Under the pieces are notes generated by a model. That model was not told the DNA's origin. It saw nothing but the letters and a program-made list of their open reading frames with translations, and did no database searches. Source: JBCCGG01 sp039029395 (GTDB taxonomy: Bacteria > Pseudomonadota > Alphaproteobacteria > Kiloniellales > JAKSDN01). From it: a stretch of 64,000 nt of DNA. Location: NCBI GenBank assembly GCA_039029395.1, contig JBCCGG010000029.1:21128-85127 (forward strand), read 5' to 3'. Positions 42,562 through 50,113 of this stretch are shown piece after piece. The position numbers and the translations under genes are program-made. The stretch's first letter is position 1. Each line of letters opens with the position of its first letter.

Positions 42562-43497
42562 ATGACCGAAACGATCACCTTTATTGCCGTGGCGGCCGGC
42601 GTCATTATTCTCGCCATCTCCTTTTACAAATTTGCCCGAAGCAACCTTAAGGACATCGATCCCTGGCATAGCGGCGCTGTGTGCTTGACCGGCCTCGCCC
42701 TGCTCGGCTTTGGGCTCTTTAACGAGATCACGGTCAAACTGTCGGACGACCAGTCGGTTACGCTCAAGAAGGAGATTGAGCGGCTCGAGGAAAACCTTTC
42801 CGACGTCCAACTAGCGGCCACGGCGGCGGCGAGCCAAAGCGCCCAGGCGAGCGAGGAGGTCCAGGAGCTGAAAAGCTCGGTCGAATCCAGCGTGGCGTCG
42901 GTCGAGCAGATCAAAGATTCGATCACGGAATCGGTCGCCGAATCGGTGACCCAGTCGGTCGCGTCAAGGCTCGACGTGCCAGAAATCCAGAAGGTCAACC
43001 AGCGCCTGGAGGAGGTTGCCGCGGCCCAGGCCGATATCGACGACCTCTCCGCCACCGTTGCCGATCAAAACGCCCAGATCGCGGCGCTTTCGGCCCAGCT
43101 CGCGCGGACCACCAAGGCGCTCGAGGATTTGCAAGGGCGGCCGGTCCCCGGAGTGCCGCTGCGCGAGGGAGTCGTCGGAACGGTGTACTTCGGCCTCGGC
43201 AGCACGGCCTTGAGCGGCGCCGCGAAGGTCACCCTCGACAGGGTCGCCCGAGAGCTTCTGACCCAGGACCCCGAAAAGATCGTCGTGGCCGGCCATGCCG
43301 ACAGCTCGGGCGATCCCGAGACCAATCAGCGGCTCGCCCAGCGGCGGGCGGATGAGGTCGCCGCCTATCTGATCGAGCGCGGCCTGACGCGGGCAAGGAT
43401 CTCGGTCGAGGGCCTGGGCGACGCCGACCCCGTGGTGCCGACCGCCAGCGGCGCCCAAGAGACCTTCAATCGGCGCGTGGAAATCAGCGTCGAATAA
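42562..43497 (+). CDS. OmpA-domain envelope protein with two membrane segments and coiled coil
   Basis: The start at ATG 42562 gives 311 aa. Two membrane helices lie at about 4-21 (FIAVAAGVIILAISFYKFA) and 37-54. A long coiled coil spans roughly 65-195, rich in Ser/Val/Glu heptads. The C-terminal OmpA domain binds peptidoglycan: VYFGLGSTALSGAAKVTLD, VAGHADSSGDPETNQRLAQRRA and a last NRRVEIS. Membrane anchor, coiled coil and peptidoglycan domain recall MotB-like or TolR/Pal-type tethers, but no MotA or TolQ is nearby. It may sense or hold the cell wall. Confidence 0.83.
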   Translation: MTETITFIAVAAGVIILAISFYKFARSNLKDIDPWHSGAVCLTGLALLGFGLFNEITVKLSDDQSVTLKKEIERLEENLSDVQLAATAAASQSAQASEEVQELKSSVESSVASVEQIKDSITESVAESVTQSVASRLDVPEIQKVNQRLEEVAAAQADIDDLSATVADQNAQIAALSAQLARTTKALEDLQGRPVPGVPLREGVVGTVYFGLGSTALSGAAKVTLDRVARELLTQDPEKIVVAGHADSSGDPETNQRLAQRRADEVAAYLIERGLTRARISVEGLGDADPVVPTASGAQETFNRRVEISVE

Positions 43498-43605
43498 GAC
43501 CAAGTCTTAGCCCGCCGACGCCCTTGGCCTGATCGGTCGCGCCTGCTACAACCCGCCCGGCCCACCGCCCCTTGCCAATTTTTCATGATCCCGCGAGGTT
43601 GCCCC

Positions 43606-44193
43606 ATGCGCCAAGCCAGCGTCGAGCGTGCCACCAAGGAGACTCGGATATCCGCCGAGATCCGCTTGGAGGGTACGGGCCAATACGACATCAAGACCGG
43701 CATCGGTTTTCTCGATCACATGCTCGAGCAGGTCTCGCGCCACAGCCTGATCGACATCACTTTGCGCGCCGAGGGCGACCTTCACATCGACTATCACCAC
43801 ACCACCGAGGACACCGGCATCGTGCTCGGCCAAGCGCTCGCCCAAGCGCTGGGTGACCGCCGCGGCATCACCCGCTATGCCGATGCCCTGATTCCCATGG
43901 ACGAGACCTTGACCCGGGTCGCGCTCGACGTCTCGGGCCGGCCTTACCTCATCTGGAAGGTCGCCTTTACCCGGGACAAGCTGGGCACCATGGACACCGA
44001 GCTCTTTAAGGAGTGGTTCCAGGCCTTCGCCCAGCACGGCGGGCTCACCTTGCACGTGGAAAACCTCTACGGCGAGAACAGCCACCACATCGTCGAGTCC
44101 TGTTACAAGGGCTTGGCGCGCGCCTTGCGCCGGGCAACCGAGATCGATCCCCGTTCGGCCGAGGCGGTGCCCTCGACCAAGGGCAGCCTCTAA
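43606..44193 (+). CDS. hisB: Imidazoleglycerol-phosphate dehydratase
   Basis: The 195-aa product starts at ATG 43606 (MRQASVERATKETRISAEI). It carries GIGFLDHMLEQVSRH and the metal histidines in DYHHTTEDTGI, repeated near LHVENLYGENSHHIVES. It dehydrates imidazoleglycerol phosphate in histidine synthesis. Start of the his operon; hisH follows 16 bp later. It lacks the HisN phosphatase part of the E. coli fusion, as expected here. Confidence 0.95.
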   Translation: MRQASVERATKETRISAEIRLEGTGQYDIKTGIGFLDHMLEQVSRHSLIDITLRAEGDLHIDYHHTTEDTGIVLGQALAQALGDRRGITRYADALIPMDETLTRVALDVSGRPYLIWKVAFTRDKLGTMDTELFKEWFQAFAQHGGLTLHVENLYGENSHHIVESCYKGLARALRRATEIDPRSAEAVPSTKGSL

Positions 44194-44209
44194 CAGCCGT
44201 ACCAAAAGC

Positions 44210-44854
44210 ATGACCGTCGCGATCGTCGATTACGGCTCCGGAAACCTGCGCTCGGCCGCCAAGGCCCTGGAGCGCGCGGCGCGCGAGGGCGGCACCAACG
44301 TGGAGGTCGTGGTCAGCGCGCAACCCGAGGCGGTCGCTCGGGCCGAGCGGATCGTGCTGCCCGGCGTTGGCGCCTTCGCCGACTGTAAGGCCGGTCTGGC
44401 CGGAATCCCGGGGATGATCGAGGCGCTCGAGGACGCCGTGATTTCCCGAAGCCGGCCGTTCCTCGGCATCTGCGTCGGCATGCAGTTGATGGCCGAGCGC
44501 GGCCTCGAGGACGGCGTGCACGAAGGCCTCGGCTGGATCGCCGGGGACGTGGTCGCGATCGAGCCAAGCGGCGACCTCAAGGTGCCCCACATGGGCTGGA
44601 ACCAGCTCGAGCTGAACGGCGCCGCCGGCCACCCGCTCTTCGATGGTCTCGAGAGCGGCGACCACGGCTACTTCGTGCACGGCTATCATCTGGCCGCGAA
44701 AACCCCCGCCCAGGTCTTGGCCCGGGTCGACTACGGCACTTCGCTTGTCGCCGCGGTCGGCCGGGACAATTTGGTGGGAACTCAATTTCATCCTGAGAAG
44801 AGCCAGGCCAACGGCCTGCGCCTACTCGCCAATTTTTTGCAGTGGAGCCCATGA
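44210..44854 (+). CDS. hisH: Imidazole glycerol phosphate synthase, glutaminase subunit
   Basis: The product is 214 aa with the class I amidotransferase triad: Cys in FLGICVGMQLMAE, and His-Glu in TQFHPEKSQ. It supplies ammonia to HisF through the barrel. The stop overlaps the start of a GNAT gene (ATGA). The opening VAIVDYGSGNLRS is the normal HisH start. Confidence 0.95.
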   Translation: MTVAIVDYGSGNLRSAAKALERAAREGGTNVEVVVSAQPEAVARAERIVLPGVGAFADCKAGLAGIPGMIEALEDAVISRSRPFLGICVGMQLMAERGLEDGVHEGLGWIAGDVVAIEPSGDLKVPHMGWNQLELNGAAGHPLFDGLESGDHGYFVHGYHLAAKTPAQVLARVDYGTSLVAAVGRDNLVGTQFHPEKSQANGLRLLANFLQWSP

Positions 44855-45396
44855 GCACAGAACAAGTGACCAGCCCGCCCACCACTAAGGTGGAGCAGCT
44901 GACCAGCCTAACCGGCGGCGACCTACACGATCTTTGCGACGCGACCGAGGCGGCGATCCTGGACGGTGGCGGCTTCGGCTGGCTCAGCCCGCCGCCGCGC
45001 CACGTGCTCGAAACCTATTGGAAGGGCGTCCTTGTGGTGCCCGAGCGCGAGCTCTTCGTCGCCCGCTTGGACGGCACCATCGCCGGCTCGGCCCAATTGG
45101 TGCGGCCGCCCAAGAACAACGAGGCCCAGGGCCTGACCGGCAGTCTGACGACCTTCTTCATCGCGCCCTGGGCGCGCGGCCACGGCCTTGCGGTGATGAC
45201 CGTTCAGACCGTCGAGCAGGCGGCCCGGGACTGGAACCTGCAGCTGCTCAACCTGGATGTACGCGACACCCAGGCCCGCGCGATTCAGGTCTACGAGCAG
45301 CTCGGATTCAAGCGGTGGGGCAGCCACCCCCACTACGCCCACATCGATGGTGCCTGGGTGACCGGGCATTTCTATTACAAAGACCTGACGTCCTAG
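44851..45396 (+). CDS. GNAT-family N-acetyltransferase in the his operon
   Basis: This 181-aa protein starts at ATG 44851. The acetyl-CoA loop is TTFFIAPWARGHGLAVMTV (RGHGLA pattern), followed by LNLDVRDTQARAIQVYEQLG, the usual late GNAT motif. It lies exactly between hisH and hisA, with a 4-bp overlap and a 1-bp gap, so it should be made with the histidine enzymes. The acceptor is unknown: an amino acid, a metabolite or a protein. Confidence 0.85.
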   Translation: MSTEQVTSPPTTKVEQLTSLTGGDLHDLCDATEAAILDGGGFGWLSPPPRHVLETYWKGVLVVPERELFVARLDGTIAGSAQLVRPPKNNEAQGLTGSLTTFFIAPWARGHGLAVMTVQTVEQAARDWNLQLLNLDVRDTQARAIQVYEQLGFKRWGSHPHYAHIDGAWVTGHFYYKDLTS

Positions 45397-45397
45397 G

Positions 45398-46141
45398 ATG
45401 ATCCTCTACCCGGCGATCGACCTGAAGGACGGCGCGGCCGTACGCCTTTTGCGCGGCGAGATGGGCACGGCGACGCTCTACAATCCGGACCCGGCGGCCC
45501 AGGCCCGGGAGTTCGCCGAGGCCGGCTTTCAGTGGCTCCACCTGGTCGATCTGAACGGCGCCTTCGAAGGCCGGCCGATCAACCGGGATGCGGTCGAGGC
45601 GATCCTTGCGGCGACCGATCTGCCGGTTCAGCTGGGCGGCGGCATCCGCGATATGGCGACGATCGAGACCTGGCTCGACGCCGGTGTCGCGCGGGTTATC
45701 CTGGGCACCGCCGCGGTCAAGGACCCTGAGCTGGTACGCCGGGCCTGCAAGGCTTTCCCGGAGCGCGTGGTGGTCGGCATCGACGCCAAGGCTGGCCGGG
45801 TCGCGGTCGAGGGCTGGGCCGAGGTCAGCGAGATCGAAGCGGTCGACCTGGCATCCCGCTTCGAGGACGCCGGGGTCGCCGCCATCGTCTACACCGACAT
45901 CGAGCGGGACGGTGCGCTCCAGGGTGTCAACGTGGACGCGACCGCCGCGCTCGCCGCCGCGGTCAAGCTACCGGTGATCGCCTCGGGCGGGGTCGCTTCG
46001 CTTGACGACGTCGCCCGGCTTTTGGCGGTCAGCGAACCAGAAATCGCCGGCGTGATCTGCGGCCGGGCGCTTTACGACGGGCGGATCGATCCGAAAAGCG
46101 CGATCGCGCTGATCGCGGAGCAGAGGCCAACGACGTGCTGA
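45398..46141 (+). CDS. hisA: ProFAR isomerase
   Basis: The 247-aa barrel enzyme opens the ribose of ProFAR in histidine synthesis. Hallmarks are ILYPAIDLKDGAAVRLL at the start, LHLVDLNGAF, VQLGGGIRDMATIE and VIASGGVASLDDV. The catalytic Asps are in AIDLKDG and YTDIERDGAL. Its last 7 bp overlap the hisF start. Confidence 0.96.
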   Translation: MILYPAIDLKDGAAVRLLRGEMGTATLYNPDPAAQAREFAEAGFQWLHLVDLNGAFEGRPINRDAVEAILAATDLPVQLGGGIRDMATIETWLDAGVARVILGTAAVKDPELVRRACKAFPERVVVGIDAKAGRVAVEGWAEVSEIEAVDLASRFEDAGVAAIVYTDIERDGALQGVNVDATAALAAAVKLPVIASGGVASLDDVARLLAVSEPEIAGVICGRALYDGRIDPKSAIALIAEQRPTTC

Positions 46142-46899
46142 AGCGGCGCATCATCCCCTGTCTGGACGTCAAGGACGGACGCGTGGTCAAGGGCGTCAAT
46201 TTCGTCGACCTGCGGGACGCCGGCGACCCGGTTGAGCAAGCCAAGGTCTACGATGGCGCAGGTGCCGACGAGCTCTGCTTCCTGGACATCACGGCGAGCA
46301 ACGAGAAGCGCGGCATCCTGCTCGACGTCGTGCGGCGCACCGCCGAAGTCTGCTTCATGCCGCTTACGGTCGGCGGCGGGGTACGCACGGTCGACGACAT
46401 TCGCGCCCTGCTGCTGGCCGGCGCCGACAAGGTCTCGATCAACACAGCGGCGGTCAAGACGCCCGCGTTCGTCGCCGAGGCGGCGCGCAAGTTCGGCCGC
46501 CAGTGCATCGTGGTGGCGATCGATGCCAAGCAGGTCGAAGACGGTCGCTTCGAGATATTCACCCACGGCGGGCGAAATCCAACCGGCCTGGAGGCGGTCG
46601 CCTGGGCCCAGCATATGGTTGAGCTGGGGGCTGGCGAGATCCTCTTGACCTCGATGGACCGGGACGGCACGAAGGTCGGCTACGATCTGCCGCTGACACG
46701 GGCGATTGCCGACGCGGTCGGCGTGCCGGTCATCGCTTCGGGGGGAGTCGGCACGCTCGACCATCTGGTCGAGGGGGTCGAACAGGGCCATGCCTCGGCC
46801 CTGCTGGCCGCTTCGATCTTTCATTTCGGCGAGCACTCCATCGCCGAGGCGAAGCAACATTTGGCGGCGGCCGGGGTTCCGGTCCGCCTTGCGGAGTAG
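46135..46899 (+). CDS. hisF: Imidazole glycerol phosphate synthase, cyclase subunit
   Basis: The 254-aa product starts at GTG 46135. It has LKRRIIPCLDVKDGRVVKG, FLDITASNEKRG and LLTSMDRDGTK, with both catalytic Asps. The last 87 bp, coding SIFHFGEHSIAEAKQ and on, are repeated at 47339-47425 in a duplication (see findings). The gene itself is complete and should work with HisH. Confidence 0.95.
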   Translation: MLKRRIIPCLDVKDGRVVKGVNFVDLRDAGDPVEQAKVYDGAGADELCFLDITASNEKRGILLDVVRRTAEVCFMPLTVGGGVRTVDDIRALLLAGADKVSINTAAVKTPAFVAEAARKFGRQCIVVAIDAKQVEDGRFEIFTHGGRNPTGLEAVAWAQHMVELGAGEILLTSMDRDGTKVGYDLPLTRAIADAVGVPVIASGGVGTLDHLVEGVEQGHASALLAASIFHFGEHSIAEAKQHLAAAGVPVRLAE

Positions 46900-47338
46900 G
46901 GGAAGTATTCATGGCAAAGGAGCGCTTGACGGGCGCCACGCTGGACGCCCTCTACCAGGTCATCGACAGCCGGCGGGGCGGCGATCCGACCACCTCCTAC
47001 AGCGCCAAGCTGTTCTCCAGGGGGCCTGCCAAGGTCGCCCAGAAGGTCGGCGAGGAGGCCACCGAGGCGGTGATCGCGGGCATCAGCGGCTCGAACAAGG
47101 AGCTCGCCGAGGAGAGCGCGGATCTGCTCTATCATCTGCTGGCACTGTGGGCCGCGCGCGGTCTTGAGCCGGAAGCCGTGTGGCAGGCCCTGGCCGCCCG
47201 GCGCGGCACCTCCGGTCTGGCGGAAAAAATGGGACGGGCAAGAAAGAAATGACCAGGACGGTTCATCTGAATGCCGCCAATTGCCCGGAGGACGAGTCCA
47301 AGGTGTCGATCTGCGACCGCAGCCTGCTGTTCGCCAAC
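46813..47338 (+). repeat. Tandem duplication, copy 1 (hisF end, hisE, dat start)
   Basis: This 526-bp unit holds the last 29 hisF codons including the stop, all of hisE and the first 30 codons of a dat gene. It is followed directly by a second, diverged copy. Corresponding landmarks are 526-527 bp apart: hisF TCG at 46813 and TCC at 47339; hisE starts at 46911 and 47438; dat starts at 47249 and 47776. Confidence 0.85.
46911..47252 (+). CDS. hisE: Phosphoribosyl-ATP pyrophosphohydrolase, copy 1
   Basis: The product is 113 aa, normal for HisE, which removes pyrophosphate from phosphoribosyl-ATP. Metal-binding acids are intact: K45 with E48, E49 and E52 in QKVGEEATE, and E67, E68 and D71 in LAEESADLLYHLLALW. 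It lies 11 bp after hisF and is the copy in the ancestral position. A second hisE follows 527 bp downstream. Confidence 0.94.
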   Translation: MAKERLTGATLDALYQVIDSRRGGDPTTSYSAKLFSRGPAKVAQKVGEEATEAVIAGISGSNKELAEESADLLYHLLALWAARGLEPEAVWQALAARRGTSGLAEKMGRARKK

Positions 47339-47425
47339 TCCATCTTTCACTTCGGCGGACATTCGATCGCTGAAGCCAAACGCCACCGGGCGGAGGTCGG
47401 CCTGCCGGCCCGCCTGACTACGTAA
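47249..47425 (+). pseudogene. Chimera of dat 5' end and hisF 3' end
   Basis: An open frame of 58 codons begins with an ATGA overlap on the hisE stop. Codons 1-30 match the start of the D-amino-acid transaminase downstream (CPEDESKVSICDRSLLFAN against YPEDEAKVSIFDRGLLFAD). Codons 31-58 match the HisF C-terminus (SIFHFGGHSIAEAKRH). It is the scar of the tandem duplication and happens to stay in frame. Neither half has a complete active site, so enzymatic function is unlikely; it may still be translated. Confidence 0.8.
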
Positions 47426-47865
47426 GGGAGAACACGAATGACCGAGGAGCAATTGACCGGCGCGACGCTGGACGCCCTCTACCAAGTGATCGACCAGCGC
47501 CGCGACGGCGACCCGAACACTTCCTACACCGCCAAGCTGTTCGCCAAGGGGCCGGCCTGGGTCGCCCAGCGGACGGGCGAGGAAGCTATCGAAACGGTGG
47601 TTGCTGCTTGCACTCAGTCGAGTAAGGAGCTGGCCGAGGAGAGCGCGGATCTGCTCTATCACCTGCTGGCGCTTTGGGCTGCCTGTGGCCTGGAGCCCGA
47701 GGCGGTGTGGCGTGCGCTCGACGCCCGGCGCGGCACTTCGGGTCATCAGGAAGAATCGGGGAGGAAGAAGGGGCAATGGGAAGGACGGTCTATCTGAACG
47801 GCGAATATTACCCGGAGGACGAGGCAAAGGTCTCGATCTTCGACCGCGGCCTGCTGTTCGCCGAC
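47339..47865 (+). repeat. Tandem duplication, copy 2 (hisF end, hisE2, dat start)
   Basis: This 527-bp unit repeats copy 1 in the same order and direction. It leads into the intact dat gene, so the downstream end of copy 2 is the ancestral dat. The copies differ at many positions, so the event is old or joined already diverged sequences. Confidence 0.85.
47438..47797 (+). CDS. Second phosphoribosyl-ATP pyrophosphohydrolase-like protein (HisE2)
   Basis: The product is 119 aa, close to the first HisE over residues 5-100. Acidic metal ligands remain (E48, E49, E52, E67, E68, D71). The conserved lysine before EE is R45 (QRTGEEAIE). The C-terminal tail differs and runs 22 bp into the dat gene. 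An AGGGAG site lies before the ATG. It may be a second active enzyme, a changed-specificity MazG-like pyrophosphatase, or a slowly decaying copy. Confidence 0.8.
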   Translation: MTEEQLTGATLDALYQVIDQRRDGDPNTSYTAKLFAKGPAWVAQRTGEEAIETVVAACTQSSKELAEESADLLYHLLALWAACGLEPEAVWRALDARRGTSGHQEESGRKKGQWEGRSI

Positions 47866-48630
47866 GGGGTCTACGAGGTGGTCGGCGTGCTCGATCGCAA
47901 ACTGATGAACTTCGCGGGCCATATGGCGCGCCTGGACCGCTCGCTGGGCGAGCTAGGCCTGAAAAAGCCGCTTACCACCGAGCAGATCCACGACGTCCTG
48001 CGCGAGCTGGTGCGCCGAAACGATCTGGACGAGGGCCTCATCTACCTGCAGATCACTAGGGGCGTGGCCGACCGGGACTTCGTGTTCGACGGCGACTTAA
48101 CCCCGACCATCTTCCTCTTCACCCAGGTCAAGCCGGTGAGCGAGAACCAGGTGGTGCGCGACGGCATCGCCATGAAGAGCGTGCCCGACATCCGCTGGGC
48201 CCGGCGCGACATCAAGTCGGTCGCCCTGCTGGCCCAGGTGCTCGCCAAGCAAGCCGCCAAGGAGGCCGGCGCCTACGAGGCGCTGATGCACCACGACGGG
48301 GTGGTGACCGAAGGCGGGGCCACCAGCGCCTACATCATCAAGGACGGCGCGGTGATCACCCGGCCGCTCTCCAACACGATCCTGCCGGGGGTCACTCGGG
48401 CCAGCTTGCTCGATCTAATCAAGGCCAATCCCGGCCTCAGGCTGGAAGAGCGGCCCTTCACCCTGGAAGAGGCCTACGGCGCCGACGAAGCCTTCATCAC
48501 CGGTGCCTCGACCTGCATCGCCCCGGTGATCCGGATCGACGACAAACCGGTCGGCACGGGTAAGCCCGGGCCCCTGGTCCAGCAGCTTCAGGGCATCTAC
48601 ATGGAGAAGGTGCGCGCCGGCTTGATCTGA
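47776..48630 (+). CDS. dat: D-amino-acid transaminase (fold IV)
   Basis: The product is 284 aa from ATG 47776. The catalytic lysine is K147 in RRDIKSVALLAQVLAK, equal in context to bacterial D-alanine transaminases, and the phosphate-cup region is VVTEGGATSAYIIK. It makes D-glutamate or D-alanine from keto acids for peptidoglycan; branched-chain or aminodeoxychorismate activity is possible in this fold. Its first 90 bp also occur as a truncated copy at 47249. It shares the transcript of the his operon. Confidence 0.88.
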   Translation: MGRTVYLNGEYYPEDEAKVSIFDRGLLFADGVYEVVGVLDRKLMNFAGHMARLDRSLGELGLKKPLTTEQIHDVLRELVRRNDLDEGLIYLQITRGVADRDFVFDGDLTPTIFLFTQVKPVSENQVVRDGIAMKSVPDIRWARRDIKSVALLAQVLAKQAAKEAGAYEALMHHDGVVTEGGATSAYIIKDGAVITRPLSNTILPGVTRASLLDLIKANPGLRLEERPFTLEEAYGADEAFITGASTCIAPVIRIDDKPVGTGKPGPLVQQLQGIYMEKVRAGLI

Positions 48631-48685
48631 GAGGCCGGCCGCGCCAGTCTTGGGCCACGAGCAACGGGCGCCGCCGGGAGGGACC

Positions 48686-49054
48686 ATGGCCTACGATCCA
48701 AACAACATCTTCGCCAAGATCCTGCGCGGCGAGATCCCTTGCGACAAGGTCTACGAGGACGAGCACGCGCTTGCCTTCCGGGACATCAACCCCCAGACCC
48801 CGACCCACGTGCTGATCATTCCCAAGGGCGCCTACGTGTCCTCGGACGATTTTTCGGCCAATGCCAGCGACGGTGAGATTGCCGGCTTCGTGCGCGCGGT
48901 CGGCCAAGTCGCTCGGGATATGGGGCTGGTCGAGCCGGGTTACCGAATCCTCGCCAACCACGGCGCCGACGCCCATCAGGAGGTGCCCCACTTCCACATC
49001 CATCTGTTTGGCGGCGGCGACCTGGGTTTCATGATTCGACCGCCGAAGAATTAA
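48686..49054 (+). CDS. HIT family nucleotide hydrolase
   Basis: The 122-aa protein starts at ATG 48686 with GGGAGGG upstream. It has NIFAKILRGEIPCDKVYED, then PTHVLIIPK, and the active-site motif HFHIHLFGGGDLG (His-x-His-x-His). Hint-type HIT proteins cleave AMP-lysine or AMP-amidates. It often follows hisE in alphaproteobacteria, which supports dat as the later arrival. Confidence 0.93.
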   Translation: MAYDPNNIFAKILRGEIPCDKVYEDEHALAFRDINPQTPTHVLIIPKGAYVSSDDFSANASDGEIAGFVRAVGQVARDMGLVEPGYRILANHGADAHQEVPHFHIHLFGGGDLGFMIRPPKN

Positions 49055-49056
49055 GC

Positions 49057-50001
49057 TCAGTCTTCGCGCGCGGCCCCGTAGCGGTCCCAAAGGGCCTGCC
49101 AGTCAAAGTACGGCGGCAGCGTGCCCTCGCCTTGAAGGTGGCAGGCGAGCGATGGTAGGGGAGAGAATCCCGGCAGATGGTCGAACAGGCGGTTGACGTT
49201 TCGGCTTTCCGCGCCGCGCTTTTCGCCCGCGTAGCGGGTCGAGTCCATCAGCGCCCAGTTCTCCTCGAGCACCCGCCCGTGGGTCAGGAAGGTGTGGGTC
49301 GTGTGGCTGATGGTGCGCCAGTGGCGGGCGCCGCCGAGCAGGACGTAGCAGGGGTCGTGGGTCTTGTAGCGGTCCGGGTAGTCGCCCGGGTGGAGCAGGA
49401 GGTGGGCCCCGGTGCGCTCGTGAACCTCCCGGTAAAAGTCCCACATCTCCAAGATGGCACTCGGCAAATGCAGGAAGTCGTCCTCGCAGAGATAGACCAG
49501 GGTGTCCGTGCCGCGCGCGGCATCGAGCGACTGGTACAGCGAGGGTCCGGCGCCGGGCGCCACGGTCGGCTGGATCGACCAGGGGCACGGTAGATCCGAT
49601 AGAACTCTCCTCAGAGCGTCCAGGGCGCCTGGCTCCGAACGGTCGTCGTACACGACCACCTCAAGGCCGTCGGCGCCCCTGGCCTCGGCCGCCAGTTTTA
49701 CGGCGGCGACCGTCGAGGCGAGACAGGTCAGCACGTTGTTTTGCGCCGTGGCGCCGGTGACCCGGCCCGAGGGCCGATTGGGGTCGCCGCGCAGGCAGGT
49801 CCGGTAGTGCAGCCGCAAGCGGTCGGTGCGCCCGGCCCCGGGGTCGGCCTGGTCGAGCAGGGCGCGGACACGCTCGAGCGCCGGGCCCTGCGCCAGAGCC
49901 TCGATATGTGTCAGCTGGGCCAGATCGTAGGCGCGCCGGGGCTTTAGGTCGTAGCCGGCCCGGCGCAGCGCCCGCCGGAGCAGCCTGAGAGCTTCGTTCA
50001 T
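49057..50001 (-). CDS. GT-A-like glycosyltransferase
   Basis: From ATG 50001 the product is 314 aa. A nucleotide-sugar strand LEVVVYDDRSEPGALDAL and the metal motif region LVYLCEDDFLHLP suggest a GT-A fold, followed by the acceptor side (HPGDYPDRYKTHDP, ISHTTHTFLTHGRVL). The first 100 residues are basic and helical. It is divergent from an MsbA-type exporter, which suggests work on a lipid-linked glycan. The family number is not clear to me. Confidence 0.65.
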   Translation of the reverse strand: MNEALRLLRRALRRAGYDLKPRRAYDLAQLTHIEALAQGPALERVRALLDQADPGAGRTDRLRLHYRTCLRGDPNRPSGRVTGATAQNNVLTCLASTVAAVKLAAEARGADGLEVVVYDDRSEPGALDALRRVLSDLPCPWSIQPTVAPGAGPSLYQSLDAARGTDTLVYLCEDDFLHLPSAILEMWDFYREVHERTGAHLLLHPGDYPDRYKTHDPCYVLLGGARHWRTISHTTHTFLTHGRVLEENWALMDSTRYAGEKRGAESRNVNRLFDHLPGFSPLPSLACHLQGEGTLPPYFDWQALWDRYGAARED

Positions 50002-50113
50002 GGCCCCAAGCCTTGCATAAGCAGCGCCGCGAGCCAATCTCCGGTGCTTGCCGGAAACGACTCGATCTCGCGGGAGAATTCTATATGGTCCCGCCCGACT
50101 CGCGACCAAGAGG

